64,000 nt of DNA from Alteribacillus iranensis (GTDB lineage: Bacteria; Bacillota; Bacilli; Bacillales; Marinococcaceae). Where the stretch lies: contig NZ_FONT01000001.1 in NCBI RefSeq assembly GCF_900113025.1, forward strand, positions 744,001-808,000, given 5' to 3'. Position numbers and translations under genes: made by a program. The notes below the pieces were generated by a model, which was not told the DNA's origin, made no database searches, and saw only the letters and a program-made list of their open reading frames with translations. Position 1 is the stretch's first letter, and each line of letters begins with the position of its first letter. Shown here in pieces: positions 43,818 to 53,474 of the stretch.

Positions 43818-44754
43818 AAAAGTGGACAATGACCATAAGCACAAACAAAATGGTGAGATAATTAAGCGAATAGATGAACATCATCGTAGCCCATTTGATA
43901 TCATCCTTCATCTTAAAGCCAGCAATACCTAAAGCCAACCATCCAATCCCAAGCAATGCCGCAACTACGGTATATATTGTCCCGAATTCATAAAGAAACA
44001 ATGAAATAGGAAGCAAGACAGCTACATATAAAACAATCTGTCTTTTCGTCATTGCGAAACCTGCTACTACTGGAAGCATCGGCACGTTTGCAGCTTTGTA
44101 TTCATCAGCACGTCTCATAGCTAATGCTAAGAAATGAGGCGGCTGCCAAATAAACATAATTGCAAATAACAACCATGCATAAAGATGCAATCCCGGATCT
44201 ACCGCTGCCCAACCGATAAGGGGGGGGACAGCGCCAGAAATAGAACCTGCTACTGTGTTTAATGTAGAAACTCGTTTCAACCACATCGTATAAATTACTA
44301 CATACGTAACAAGCCCAACAATTCCGATGACAGCAGCAATTGGTTCGACAGCTGCCAGCAACATAATACCGAGCGCCGATTCAATTAAACCTGCAAGCAG
44401 TACATTCGTTGCTTTCACACTGCCTATAACGGTCGGTCTTTCTTTTGTACGTTCCATAACAGGATCAATATCACGGTCAATATAATTATTGAGTGTACAT
44501 CCACCTGCCATTACAAGGCCGGAGCCAACCATTGTCAATATTAAAATATGCAAGTTCTGTAACAGCTGGAAATCAGTATATACAGATGCTAGAAAGATGC
44601 CGGCAAACACTGTAATTAAGTTCGATGAAACGATTCCCATTTTAGCCAGAGTTACATATTCTTTCCAGGTTTTGTTACCGGAATGGGCTTGGGTTCTCTC
44701 AGGATGAGCATCCACGACTTTAGCAGTATCTACTGCTGTGTTGCTTTTTTCCAA
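43816..44754 (-). CDS. ctaB: Heme o synthase (protoheme IX farnesyltransferase)
   Basis: CtaB adds a farnesyl group to heme b, making heme o, the precursor of heme a. The 312-residue product is a nine-helix UbiA-type prenyltransferase with [25 protein letters not shown] (about 82-106), in which NxxxDxxxD binds the prenyl diphosphate, and [30 protein letters not shown] (about 200-229). The start is TTG at 44754 behind AAGGGGGG. It precedes ctaCDEF on the same strand and is divergent from ctaA. Confidence 0.95.
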   Translation of the reverse strand: MEKSNTAVDTAKVVDAHPERTQAHSGNKTWKEYVTLAKMGIVSSNLITVFAGIFLASVYTDFQLLQNLHILILTMVGSGLVMAGGCTLNNYIDRDIDPVMERTKERPTVIGSVKATNVLLAGLIESALGIMLLAAVEPIAAVIGIVGLVTYVVIYTMWLKRVSTLNTVAGSISGAVPPLIGWAAVDPGLHLYAWLLFAIMFIWQPPHFLALAMRRADEYKAANVPMLPVVAGFAMTKRQIVLYVAVLLPISLFLYEFGTIYTVVAALLGIGWLALGIAGFKMKDDIKWATMMFIYSLNYLTILFVLMVIVHF

Positions 44755-44883
44755 ACCTTTCCCCCCCTTCTCACACTTGCGGTTATATTTATGACACCTT
44801 CAAATAGAGAAAATAGAATAACATACTTATACTATGTTGTCTTCCTATTTGTATTACCATACAGATTGTATCATATAACCGCA

Positions 44884-44921
44884 TAAAAAGAGAAAGAGCA
44901 CGTAATTATTCTCTCTCTCTT
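44884..44921 (-). terminator. Terminator-like hairpin in the ctaB leader
   Basis: Minus strand AAGAGAGAGAG pairs (one mismatch) with CTCTTTCTCTT, followed by TTTAT. Located 130 bases upstream of ctaB on its strand, it may attenuate ctaB transcription started further upstream. Confidence 0.45.
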
Positions 44922-45033
44922 GACATCTACCTGACATTATAGCTTAAAAGTGTACGAGTTTCATCATTTTCGCAAGTTTCACAGGATCTTCACATTTGTA
45001 TGAGAGTGAAGCCGATTGTTCACTCTTTCGAAA

Positions 45034-45063
45034 TTGACTTTTTAGGCTGTTCTTCATTACTAT
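45034..45063 (+). promoter_or_regulatory. Candidate promoter of ctaA
   Basis: TTGACT-N18-TACTAT, giving a leader of about 55 bases before ctaA. Confidence 0.5.
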
Positions 45064-45124
45064 GAATATGTTATATACATTCCAATCTTTGTCGAAGCTA
45101 TGGCAAAGAGGAGGTGACAAGAAA

Positions 45125-46033
45125 ATGAATAAAGGGTTAAAGATTTTTGGGCTATTTGCCTCATTCGGCATGTTGATTGTCTTATTACAAGGAGCGTTAG
45201 TAACTAAAACAGGCTCTGCAGATGGCTGCGGCGCAACATGGCCTCTTTGCTTCGGTGAATTTATGCCTGAAAATCCTGCGGTAGAAACGATCATAGAATA
45301 TAGCCACCGACTCTGGTCCGGACTTATGGGAATTGTTATCATCATTCTAGCGATCTGGTCTTGGAAAAAACTTTCTCACTTACGAGAGACAAAATTTTTA
45401 GCATTGATGGCTGTTTTATTTATTATGTTTCAAGGTCTGATGGGGGCAGGGGCTGTAATTTGGGGTAATTCAGATATTGTCTTAGCTTTACACTTTGGAA
45501 TTTCGACCATATCATTTGCATCCGTTGTTCTGTTAAATGTATTAGCCTTTGAAGACGGCAAACGCGGCATCCCCGCTCCCGTCATTTCCAAAGGATACAG
45601 ATTGTACACGTTTATTGTCTTTATATATAGTTATCTCGTTATATATACGGGAGCTTACGTAAAACACACCGAAGCTACTTATGCTTGTACAGGTTTTCCT
45701 CTATGTAACGGGGAAATAATTCCAACTATGACAGGAAGCTTAGGTTTTCAAACTGCAGTTCACTTCTCGCACCGAGTATCTGCCTACTTGCTCACACTGA
45801 TGATACTCATTTTGACCATCTGGACCCTTCGTAAGTACACTCATTACCTTAGTTTGGTTTGGACAAGCATTGCTGCGGTCTTGTTGATCATCGTACAAAT
45901 TGTGGCAGGAGTGTCCATCCTTTACGCAGACACTTATTTAACACCTGCACTCTTCCACGCATTAACGATCACATTATTGTTCACTATATTGGCATATATT
46001 ACAATGATTATAACCAGAAAACCAGCTTCTTAA
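45125..46033 (+). CDS. ctaA: Heme A synthase
   Basis: CtaA oxidises the C8 methyl of heme o to make heme a. The 302-residue product has eight membrane helices in two related halves; each carries a Cys pair, CGATWPLC (about 35-42) and CTGFPLC (about 190-196), and heme-ligand His residues in EYSHRLWSG (about 57-65) and HFSHRVSAYL (about 215-224). The Cys pairs are the Bacillus-type. The ATG at 45125 follows GAGGAGGTGACAAGAAA. It is divergent from ctaB-ctaCDEF and convergent with pycA. Confidence 0.96.
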   Translation: MNKGLKIFGLFASFGMLIVLLQGALVTKTGSADGCGATWPLCFGEFMPENPAVETIIEYSHRLWSGLMGIVIIILAIWSWKKLSHLRETKFLALMAVLFIMFQGLMGAGAVIWGNSDIVLALHFGISTISFASVVLLNVLAFEDGKRGIPAPVISKGYRLYTFIVFIYSYLVIYTGAYVKHTEATYACTGFPLCNGEIIPTMTGSLGFQTAVHFSHRVSAYLLTLMILILTIWTLRKYTHYLSLVWTSIAAVLLIIVQIVAGVSILYADTYLTPALFHALTITLLFTILAYITMIITRKPAS

Positions 46034-46043
46034 ACCAGATAAA

Positions 46044-46083
46044 GAAAGACTGCTGTCACTTATCAGACAGCAGTCTTTTTTCT
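46044..46083. terminator. Terminator between convergent ctaA and pycA
   Basis: AAGACTGCTGTC pairs with GACAGCAGTCTT across an eight-base loop, followed by TTTTTT on the plus strand. It is nearest to ctaA; no other terminator for pycA was seen. Confidence 0.88.
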
Positions 46084-46127
46084 CTTTTATTCCTTTAAAT
46101 ATCGAAGGGAATTATACAAATTCCTTT

Positions 46128-49100
46128 TTATTTTGTTATCTCTATTAGTAAGTCCCCTGTTTCAATAGAGTCACCGTCTTTTACATGTAAATTCTTCACT
46201 TCTCCGTCAAATGGTGCTTGGACCGTTGTTTCCATTTTCATGGCTTCTGTGATCATTAAATGATCACCTTTTTTGACTCGTTCTCCTTTTTCAACCAGCT
46301 TCTTTATTACCGTCCCCGGCATGGAGGCGCCAATATGTTCTGGGTTTGTTTTATCAGCTTTCGGACGATCAGATGCTATCGTTTTTACATTTTGGTCTTT
46401 AATCATTACTTCTCGAGATTGACCGTTCAACTCAAAGTAAACAATGCGATTCCCATTATCCTGTGGTTTAGAGACAGATACTAGCTTCACTATCAAAGTT
46501 TTTCCTTGTTCAATCTCTATTTCAATCTCTTCCCCCAGGCGAAGACCATAAAAGAAGGTAGGTGTGTCCAGTACGGCAACATCCCCAAATTGCTGCCGGA
46601 ACTTCTCAAATTCAAGAAATACTTTCGGGTACAAAGCATAAGAGATAAGATCATGCTCCGATACTTGCCGGTCAAGGGAATGATATAAGTCTTCCTTCAA
46701 ACCTTGGAAGCGTACCGGTTCCATCTGTTCCCCCGGCCGATTGGTAATTGCTTCTCTTCCTTTCAGGATAATGTTTTGAAGTTCCTTTGGAAAACCTTGA
46801 TAAGGTTGTCCTAATTGCCCTTGGAAGAATTCTACCACTGAATCTGGGAAATCGAGGTTTTCTCCTTTTTCATAAATATCATCTTCTGTTAAGTCGTTTT
46901 GTACCATGTATAGAGCCATGTCTCCAACCACTTTGGAAGATGGGGTTACTTTCACAATGTCTCCAAACATGTCATTGACTCGCCGGTACGTTTTCTTCAC
47001 TTCATTCCAGCGTCCTTTTAACCCGACTGCTTTCGCTTGCTGCTGCAGATTACTATACTGACCTCCGGGCATCTCGTGCTCATAGACTTCCGTATGCGGG
47101 GCATTCATCCCACTTTCGAATCCTTGATAATATTTTCTGGTGTACTCCCAATATTCACTTAGTTCTTCCAACGCTTTTATATCGATGTTAGGCATTCGCT
47201 CTGTACCTTTTAATGCATAGTAAAGACTGTTGGCGCTTGGTTGGGAGGTTAGACCAGCCATGGAGCTTGCCGCAACGTCCACAATATCGACTCCAGCCTC
47301 CACAGCCCGTGTATACGTTACTAAGCCGTTTCCACTTGTGTCATGTGTATGCAAATGAATAGGAATATCGACTGTTTCTTTTAGTTCAGAAATTAACTGG
47401 TATGCCGCTTCTGGTTTTAATAGTCCCGCCATATCTTTAATTCCTAATATATGAGCACCAGAACGCTCTAAATCTTTTGCAAGATTTTTATAGTAGGATA
47501 AGTCATACTTGTCCCGAGAAGGATCCAATATGTCGCCGGTATAACACATCGATGCTTCCGCAATCTTATTGTGCTGGCGTACTTCATTGATGGCAAGCTT
47601 CATTCCCTCTAACCAATTTAAGGAATCAAAAATCCGGAAAACGTCGATACCGGCTTCAGCAGATGTCGCTACAAATTCTTTTATGACGTTGTCTGGATAG
47701 TTTTTATACCCTACTGCATTGGAAGCGCGCAAAAGCATTTGCAACAGAACATTTGGCATTTTTTTCCGAAGCTGGATAAGTCTTTCCCACGGATCCTCGT
47801 GCAGAAAGCGCATAGATACATCAAAGGTTGCCCCTCCCCACATTTCGGAGGAGAACAAATGAGGGAGTAATCTGGCAGTTGGCTCAGCAATTCGCTTTAA
47901 GTCATGAGTTCTCACTCTTGTGGCTAAAAGAGACTGGTGAGCATCACGGAAAGTAGTGTCTGTCAATAGCACTTCTTTTTGGTTTTTCACCCATTCTGCA
48001 AGCCCTTCTGGCCCCTGTTCATCCAATATTTGCTTCGTGCCATTTGGTATTGGTTCACTATATTTTACTTTAGGTAATTCCACTTGCTCAAATACTGGTT
48101 TTTTTACATTTTCAAGCCCTGGGTATCCGTTTACAATGGTTTCTCCAATAAACGTAAGCATTTTCGTTCCACGGTCTTTTCTTTTTGGAAAAACGAACAA
48201 CTCAGGTGTAGAGTCAATAAAGGATGTATTATATTCTCCATTCAAAAACTCTTCATGTTGGACAACGTTTTCCAAAAATGCAATGTTCGTTTTAATACCG
48301 CGGATCCGAAATTCTTTCAAGTTACGGAGCATTTTTGCCGCCGCTCCTTCAAAAGAAAGAGACCATGTCGATACTTTCACTAATAATGAGTCATAGTGCG
48401 GTGTGATGACAGCACCTTGAAAACCATTTCCAGCATCGAGTCGGACTCCAAATCCGCCACTTGAGCGATAAGCCATTATTTTGCCAGTATCCGGGAGGAA
48501 TTTATTGGCAGGGTCTTCTGTGGTTATTCGAGATTGTATCGCGTACCCAAGTGTTGTAATATTCTCCTGTTGTGGAATACCAATTTCCGCACCATGTAAA
48601 GGGTAGCCTGCCGCCACATAAAGCTGGCTTTGAACAATATCAACCCCTGTAACCATTTCCGTGATAGTATGCTCTACTTGTATCCGAGGATTTACTTCAA
48701 TAAAATAAAAATCCCCGTTAGGATTAACGAGAAATTCCACTGTTCCGGCATTCACATATTGAATGTTTTTCGCGAGTTTTAACGCTGAGGCACAGATTTT
48801 CTCTCGTAATTCATCACTCAAAGCAACAGTAGGGGCAATTTCTACAACTTTTTGGTGTCTGCGTTGTACGGAACAATCTCGGTCATACAAATGAACGATG
48901 TTGCCTTCCTGGTCACCAAGAATCTGAACTTCGATATGTTTTGGATTTTCAATGAATTTCTCCACATACACTTCGTCATTACCAAATGAAGATTTAGCTT
49001 CTGATTTGGCTCGATCATACGCCTCTTCTAACGCTTCACGGCTTCGCACAATCCTCATCCCGCGTCCTCCACCGCCAAGGGAGGCTTTAATGATAAATGG

Positions 49101-49577
49101 AAAACCATGTTTATCAGCAAATTCTCTAACCTCATCCATGCTTTCAACTGGTCCGTCGCTACCAGGGATAACAGGAATTCCAGCTTTGATGGCGGTTTCC
49201 CGAGCTCGAACTTTATCCCCGAACATATGTAAATGCTCTGTTTCTGGCCCGATGAAAATGATCCCTTCTTCTTCACATCTTTTTGCAAATTCTAGGTTTT
49301 CTGACAAGAAGCCATAACCTGGATGAATGGCATCTACGTCATTTGCTTTTGCCACTTCTATGATGCTTTCAATATCAAGATAAGCATCAATCGGCTTTTT
49401 ACCCTCTCCTACTAAGTAAGCCTCATCAGCCTTATAACGATGAAAAGCACCAGTATCTTCTTTTGAATACACTGCTACTGTACGAATATGTAATTCGGTA
49501 CATGCCCGGAATATCCGGATTGCAATTTCACCTCTGTTCGCGACTAATACTTTGTTGATGTTTCCTAATCCGCTCAT
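46128..49577 (-). CDS. pycA: Pyruvate carboxylase
   Basis: Carboxylates pyruvate to oxaloacetate, the main anaplerotic step. The 1149-residue product has biotin carboxylase (1-450; NKVLVANRGEIAIRIFRA, ATP-grasp loop LGGGGRGM), carboxyltransferase (about 530-800; LLTDTTFRDAHQSLLATRVRT), the central PYC domain and a C-terminal biotinyl domain with TEAMKMETT, biotin on about K1114. The ATG at 49577 follows AAGGAGGAGTTGG; an upstream start has no site. It is regulated by acetyl-CoA in many bacteria; in B. subtilis DarB, also encoded in this window, controls it. A TTGACA-N16-TATGAT promoter lies upstream. Confidence 0.98.
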   Translation of the reverse strand: MSGLGNINKVLVANRGEIAIRIFRACTELHIRTVAVYSKEDTGAFHRYKADEAYLVGEGKKPIDAYLDIESIIEVAKANDVDAIHPGYGFLSENLEFAKRCEEEGIIFIGPETEHLHMFGDKVRARETAIKAGIPVIPGSDGPVESMDEVREFADKHGFPFIIKASLGGGGRGMRIVRSREALEEAYDRAKSEAKSSFGNDEVYVEKFIENPKHIEVQILGDQEGNIVHLYDRDCSVQRRHQKVVEIAPTVALSDELREKICASALKLAKNIQYVNAGTVEFLVNPNGDFYFIEVNPRIQVEHTITEMVTGVDIVQSQLYVAAGYPLHGAEIGIPQQENITTLGYAIQSRITTEDPANKFLPDTGKIMAYRSSGGFGVRLDAGNGFQGAVITPHYDSLLVKVSTWSLSFEGAAAKMLRNLKEFRIRGIKTNIAFLENVVQHEEFLNGEYNTSFIDSTPELFVFPKRKDRGTKMLTFIGETIVNGYPGLENVKKPVFEQVELPKVKYSEPIPNGTKQILDEQGPEGLAEWVKNQKEVLLTDTTFRDAHQSLLATRVRTHDLKRIAEPTARLLPHLFSSEMWGGATFDVSMRFLHEDPWERLIQLRKKMPNVLLQMLLRASNAVGYKNYPDNVIKEFVATSAEAGIDVFRIFDSLNWLEGMKLAINEVRQHNKIAEASMCYTGDILDPSRDKYDLSYYKNLAKDLERSGAHILGIKDMAGLLKPEAAYQLISELKETVDIPIHLHTHDTSGNGLVTYTRAVEAGVDIVDVAASSMAGLTSQPSANSLYYALKGTERMPNIDIKALEELSEYWEYTRKYYQGFESGMNAPHTEVYEHEMPGGQYSNLQQQAKAVGLKGRWNEVKKTYRRVNDMFGDIVKVTPSSKVVGDMALYMVQNDLTEDDIYEKGENLDFPDSVVEFFQGQLGQPYQGFPKELQNIILKGREAITNRPGEQMEPVRFQGLKEDLYHSLDRQVSEHDLISYALYPKVFLEFEKFRQQFGDVAVLDTPTFFYGLRLGEEIEIEIEQGKTLIVKLVSVSKPQDNGNRIVYFELNGQSREVMIKDQNVKTIASDRPKADKTNPEHIGASMPGTVIKKLVEKGERVKKGDHLMITEAMKMETTVQAPFDGEVKNLHVKDGDSIETGDLLIEITK

Positions 49578-49651
49578 CCAACTCCTCCTTGGCAACTATC
49601 TACTAATTATTTAAAAAACTCTATGTTGACTGATTATTTTAAATATAATTT

Positions 49652-49679
49652 ATCATATCATGTATTTGTTTTCTGTCAA
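49652..49679 (-). promoter_or_regulatory. Sigma-A promoter of pycA
   Basis: Minus strand TTGACA-N16-TATGAT (perfect -35, five-of-six -10), about 75 bases before the start codon. Confidence 0.75.
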
Positions 49680-49752
49680 AATTTTTACAAGACTGTCTGT
49701 GCCAAGTTTTCTCTAAGCAGCATTTTAAAAAACGTTATTTCCGTCCAATAAA

Positions 49753-49793
49753 AAAAATAAAAACCAGGCTGACATTGTTCAGCGCCTGGCTTC
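49753..49793 (-). terminator. Intrinsic terminator after ylaN
   Basis: Minus strand CCAGGCGCTGA pairs with TCAGCCTGG (one bulged base), followed by TTTTTATTTTTT. Confidence 0.85.
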
Positions 49794-49796
49794 TTT

Positions 49797-50078
49797 TTAT
49801 TTACCTACAGTTGCTTCATGAAAAGCTGCAAGTTTCCGTTCTAATTCATTTAGTATTTGCTTGCCTGTGTCCTCGTCGATCAGATTTAAGCGTACAGCGA
49901 AGTCTATCTCGCGAGACAAGCCAAACATTTGAGTATCCAGTACATCTTCATATAATGGACATTGAGGCATTGTTAAATTATCCATTTGAACTTCAATTAA
50001 TTTCCGGATCTTTTCTGCGTCGGCTTTAAGTAGTGCATACGCCTTTTCACTATGTTCAGTCATCGCCTTCACGCTCAA
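49797..50078 (-). CDS. ylaN: YlaN (DUF1507) iron-homeostasis protein
   Basis: YlaN is a small helical protein, conserved in Bacillales and conditionally essential; it has been linked to iron homeostasis and to the Fur regulator. The 93-residue product shows the nearly invariant stretch [35 protein letters not shown] (about 30-64). The start is read as TTG at 50078, six bases after GGAGGG; an ATG 15 bases later is possible. ftsW, its neighbour in B. subtilis, is absent here. Confidence 0.95.
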   Translation of the reverse strand: MSVKAMTEHSEKAYALLKADAEKIRKLIEVQMDNLTMPQCPLYEDVLDTQMFGLSREIDFAVRLNLIDEDTGKQILNELERKLAAFHEATVGK

Positions 50079-50347
50079 GGTGATCCCTCCTACTCGTTAA
50101 CTCCTTGCTTCTATCTTATCTGTTCACATGATAAATTGCAAGAAACCTTTTTAAGGGAAGGCGTCAATATTTCTTCAGTTTGTTGCTTAATCACTATTTT
50201 TCTACTATATACTTTATACTTGTTTCTGGATAATCTTACCGTGCGTGTAAAACAATATTAATGCGTATATGGAATGGTTTTTTTTATTTCATATCTATAA
50301 AGATATGTTAGGATAAATGAGGAACTTGTATAGAAGGAGGAAATCTT

Positions 50348-50851
50348 TTGGAATTTATCGTAACAATCCATGGTAATATAAAACACCAGATCACTATCGA
50401 CCCCACAGTTTGGATCTTTGATGACCGAAAAATTGATTTAAGAACGTGGGAAGGGGAAGAAAAGCGGAAAGCTCAGGACTTAGAAGAATATACTAAATCC
50501 ATATCAAAGCAATGGGACAAGGAAATGATTGAAGGTGCACAAATACCTAAGAGAACGCAAACGAACCAAATTAGAAACAAAAAAGAAGCGCTAATCAACG
50601 GTACATTTGGTATCCCTTTTGGTTCCTTTCTTCAAAATGCTGAACCTGAAGACAGTGCTTCCCGCGTTGTAATTGAGACAACAAATGGGAAAGAACATAT
50701 TATCTCTTTAGAAGATGCTTACCATCTCGTAATTGGATTTTCAAAAGATGGCAGTCCACTAAAAGAAACGGGGCCTGTCCATGTTTACTACGGAGATGCG
50801 AGTAACAAGCATGATCCCATTACACACGTAAAAGGATTTCGTGTTCACTAG
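50348..50851 (+). CDS. Hypothetical protein with a conserved C-terminal domain
   Basis: Not recognised as a named family. The 167-residue soluble product has an N-terminal part MEFIVTIHGNIKHQITIDPTVWIFDDRKIDL (1-31) suggestive of a short beta-sheet, a charged middle, and a C-terminal region GKEHIISLEDAYHLVIGFSKDGSPLKETGPVHVYYGDASNKHDPITHVKGF (about 116-166) that resembles the sulfite-oxidase-like 'GPIRLVYG' strand in outline. TTG at 50348 follows AAGGAGGAAATC. It is monocistronic with its own terminator. Confidence 0.75.
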   Translation: MEFIVTIHGNIKHQITIDPTVWIFDDRKIDLRTWEGEEKRKAQDLEEYTKSISKQWDKEMIEGAQIPKRTQTNQIRNKKEALINGTFGIPFGSFLQNAEPEDSASRVVIETTNGKEHIISLEDAYHLVIGFSKDGSPLKETGPVHVYYGDASNKHDPITHVKGFRVH

Positions 50852-50856
50852 CCGAC

Positions 50857-50895
50857 AGCAAAGCAAGGTATCGTCGCTACCCTGCTTTGCTTTCT
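50857..50895 (+). terminator. Intrinsic terminator after the hypothetical gene
   Basis: AGCAAAGCAAGGTA pairs with TACCCTGCTTTGCT around a seven-base loop and is followed by TTCTTTATT. Confidence 0.8.
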
Positions 50896-50926
50896 TTATT
50901 AGCATGGAACCCGTTTAAAGCAACCG

Positions 50927-52255
50927 TTACAATAAATCAGCTGCCAATTGTGCAAGCCCAGATCTTTCTCCTTTTTCTAACGTAACATGCCCGCTGATGG
51001 ATTCATTTTTAAACATCTCCACTACATAAGCTAAACCGTTGTTTAACTCATCAAGGTACGGATGGTCAATTTGCGCCGGATCCCCCATAAATACTATTTT
51101 ACTTCCCTCTCCTACCCTAGTCAGAATCGTTTTCACTTCATGTTTTGTTAAATTCTGTGCTTCATCTATAATAATGAATTGATCAGGGATGCTTCGCCCT
51201 CTGATATACGTGAGAGCTTCTACTTGAATCGACCCCATACCTGCGAGTATTTGATCAATTTCCCCTGGTTTTTTAGTATTAAAAAGAAATTCCAAGTTAT
51301 CGAAAACAGGTTGCATCCACGGTCGTAACTTTTCTTCTTTTTCACCTGGCAGGAAGCCAATATCTTTCCCCATCGGTACCACCGGTCGTGCTACTAATAA
51401 TTTATTGTAGTTCCCCATATCTTCAGTCTGTAACAATCCCGCTGCTAAGGAAAGCAATGTTTTTCCTGTTCCAGCTTTCCCTGTTAACGTAACGAGTTGA
51501 ATTTCATCTCGAAGTAAGAGCTCGAGTGCCATTTTTTGTTCTACATTACGTGGTCGGATACCCCATACTTGATCCATCTCAATGGCGAATGGCTTGACCA
51601 TTTTCCCTGTTTCGTCTACTTTCCCTACCGCAGAGGCGGGGGTGCCCAGTGCATCTTTTAATACGACAAATTGATGAGGCGCGAGACGTTCCTTCTCTAA
51701 GACGGAAACGGGCAAGGATTGTTTTTCATAAAATAAGTCTAGTAACTGTGCTGGAACGTTAGCATATATTTTTCCTTTGTACACATTATCGTACTCGGTC
51801 ACACGGTCGCTTAAGAAATCTTCTGCTTTGATTCCCAGGGCGTCAGCTTTCACACGTACCAAAGCATCTTTACTTACGATACAAACTTTTTTAGGGCGCT
51901 CGAGTGTTTCTTGTTCGACTTGTAAGTTCATCGCTACTGCTAGTATGCGATTATCATTTGTAACTTCCATAAACGTGTCTTTTAAATACTGAAAAGAACG
52001 GTGATTTAATTCGACTCTAATCACTCCGCCTGACACTAGAGGCACCCCTTCATGAAGCATACCTTCGTTTCGTAAACCGTCCAGGATTTTTGAAACATGT
52101 CTTGCATTTCGTCCAATTTCATCCATATATCTTTTTTTCGAATCAATTTCTTCCAAAACCACAGCTGGGATAACCACTTCATTTTCTTCAAATTGAAACA
52201 TCGCTCGCGGGTCTTGTAACAGTACATTTGTATCAATAACATAAATTTTCCTCAT
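50927..52255 (-). CDS. ylaK: PIN-PhoH family ATPase (YlaK, PhoH2 type)
   Basis: A PhoH2-type protein combining an N-terminal PIN ribonuclease domain and a C-terminal PhoH ATPase/helicase. The 442-residue product starts MRKIYVIDTNVLLQDP (PIN motif with Asp8), has EIDSKKRYMDEIGRNAR (about 41-57), and in the second half the Walker A motif LTGKAGTGKT (about 256-265) and Walker B FIIIDEAQNLT (about 357-367). PhoH2 proteins act as ATP-driven RNA helicases and RNases. The ATG at 52255 follows GGGGAGGAAATCC. It lies in the yla order after ylaL. Confidence 0.95.
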   Translation of the reverse strand: MRKIYVIDTNVLLQDPRAMFQFEENEVVIPAVVLEEIDSKKRYMDEIGRNARHVSKILDGLRNEGMLHEGVPLVSGGVIRVELNHRSFQYLKDTFMEVTNDNRILAVAMNLQVEQETLERPKKVCIVSKDALVRVKADALGIKAEDFLSDRVTEYDNVYKGKIYANVPAQLLDLFYEKQSLPVSVLEKERLAPHQFVVLKDALGTPASAVGKVDETGKMVKPFAIEMDQVWGIRPRNVEQKMALELLLRDEIQLVTLTGKAGTGKTLLSLAAGLLQTEDMGNYNKLLVARPVVPMGKDIGFLPGEKEEKLRPWMQPVFDNLEFLFNTKKPGEIDQILAGMGSIQVEALTYIRGRSIPDQFIIIDEAQNLTKHEVKTILTRVGEGSKIVFMGDPAQIDHPYLDELNNGLAYVVEMFKNESISGHVTLEKGERSGLAQLAADLL

Positions 52256-52651
52256 GGATTTCCTCCCCACTATTCAATACCTTACTGTTGGGAGACTCAA
52301 TATTCATCGGTAATTACTATAATTTATGCGACAACTTGGCCAAAATTGACGGCTATTTCATGATTTGTTTGTATCCTTAATTCTTACTGTACTCCTTACG
52401 ATATTTACCAACATACGGATTCATGTTAAATATTCATTAATTAATGTTAATGTTTTAGCAGAACAGCGTTAGCTCTTTGATCAGATGTGGCAAATTACGA
52501 CGTGAGGAATGTGCAAGCAACGCCACTTTCAATATGAATTACTTTCTGAATTTTGCGTGGTACAGTGTATGTGTAAGTCTTAGCAAAAGACCTGTTTCAA
52601 TCCCCCAGAACAGTCTGAAGCTGGACAGAATGCCATGATTCCTTTCCAATC
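52256..52651. other. Intergenic region ylaL / ylaK
   Basis: A stretch of 396 bases. A modest sigma-A-type promoter for ylaK, TTGGCC-N16-TATAGT, lies at 52316-52343 on the minus strand. Nothing else was recognised; ylaM (glutaminase) and ylaJ found near here in B. subtilis are absent. Confidence 0.4.
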
Positions 52652-52690
52652 TAAAAAAAAGGCTAGACCGGAAAAAGACCGGACTATGCC
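52652..52690 (-). terminator. Intrinsic terminator overlapping the end of ylaL
   Basis: Minus strand GGCATAGTCCGG pairs with CCGGTCTAGCC (two mismatches) and is followed by eight T. Confidence 0.85.
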
Positions 52691-53139
52691 TCCTTTAATG
52701 CATTCATTACCTGATTATCCAATTTTTCTGCCGCTTCCTCATCATAGGTTTTTTCTACGTCCGGCTCGTTCACTAATTTTCCGCCATAAAACATAATGTC
52801 CCTTATTTCTTCGATCCGGCACTCCATTAATGCTAAGTCAATGGGAATATTATCCATGTTTTCCTCTATAATGGAAGCATTGCCGGAAATAGCATACGTT
52901 GTTCCGTTATCGATAATCGTCAATACAATCCCAGCATGCTTTTTCACATTCATAATGTTTTTAGAGCCATTGTCTATCGAGAAACGTATCGTTTGTCGAT
53001 CTGGAGCGTATACCCATGAGATAGCACTGACATACGGATTGCCTGTTTCATGATCAACCGTAATCAAAGATACGAACGTCTCCTCGCGCAGTTGCTGAAG
53101 TAATTCATCTGTTAATTGCTGTTGATTGTTTGCTGACAT
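52684..53139 (-). CDS. ylaL: Pyridoxamine 5'-phosphate oxidase-like FMN-binding protein (YlaL)
   Basis: A split-barrel flavin-binding-type protein of 151 residues. Motifs are ETFVSLITVDHETGNPYVSAISWVYAPDRQTIRFSIDNGSKNIMNVKKH (about 20-68), the FMN-binding half-barrel, and GTTYAISGNASIIEENM (about 79-95). The ATG at 53139 follows GGAGGGATGACA; other starts do not fit that site. It matches B. subtilis YlaL in place and type. Function unknown. Confidence 0.85.
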   Translation of the reverse strand: MSANNQQQLTDELLQQLREETFVSLITVDHETGNPYVSAISWVYAPDRQTIRFSIDNGSKNIMNVKKHAGIVLTIIDNGTTYAISGNASIIEENMDNIPIDLALMECRIEEIRDIMFYGGKLVNEPDVEKTYDEEAAEKLDNQVMNALKEA

Positions 53140-53474
53140 TGTCATCCCTCCACTTAGTATGCTCCTACCCTCATTCATCCAATTTAAATCTTAGACACCT
53201 TTATTAATGAAATACGACACTTGATTCAAAGATTCCTGTATATTTTGTTATTTATATCATTCTTACATATAATTCCCTTCTTTAAACATGTTATAATATA
53301 AATTGCTTGTTTTTCATGAGAGTCAATCTTATATTTCAATGATCGCTCTTAATAATGTTGTGGTGTAAATTAGTGGATAGCATATACAGTGCAATCATCA
53401 TAGGTAAGCATGTAAGATAATGACTCATGTATGTAATAAAAATAGAAGTCTACCTCCCATGGAGAGTGAATAAG
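53140..53474. other. Divergent intergenic region ylaL / ylaI
   Basis: A 335-base AT-rich region. An extended -10 promoter, TGTTATAAT at 53289-53297, faces ylaI and would give a leader of about 170 bases. On the minus strand TTGAAT with 17 bases to TAATAA is a weak candidate for ylaL. Confidence 0.45.

Larger units (their letters stand above)
44755..45124. other. Divergent ctaB / ctaA control region
   Basis: A 370-base region without a gene. It holds the ctaA promoter (45034-45063) and a terminator-like hairpin facing ctaB (44884-44921). A TACAAT on the minus strand near 44865 could be a -10 element for ctaB, but no matching -35 was found. Confidence 0.5.

Noticed and set aside
44944-45345. 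133-codon minus-strand frame across the start of ctaA
   Set aside because: It overlaps the start of ctaA on the opposite strand and has no ribosome binding site.
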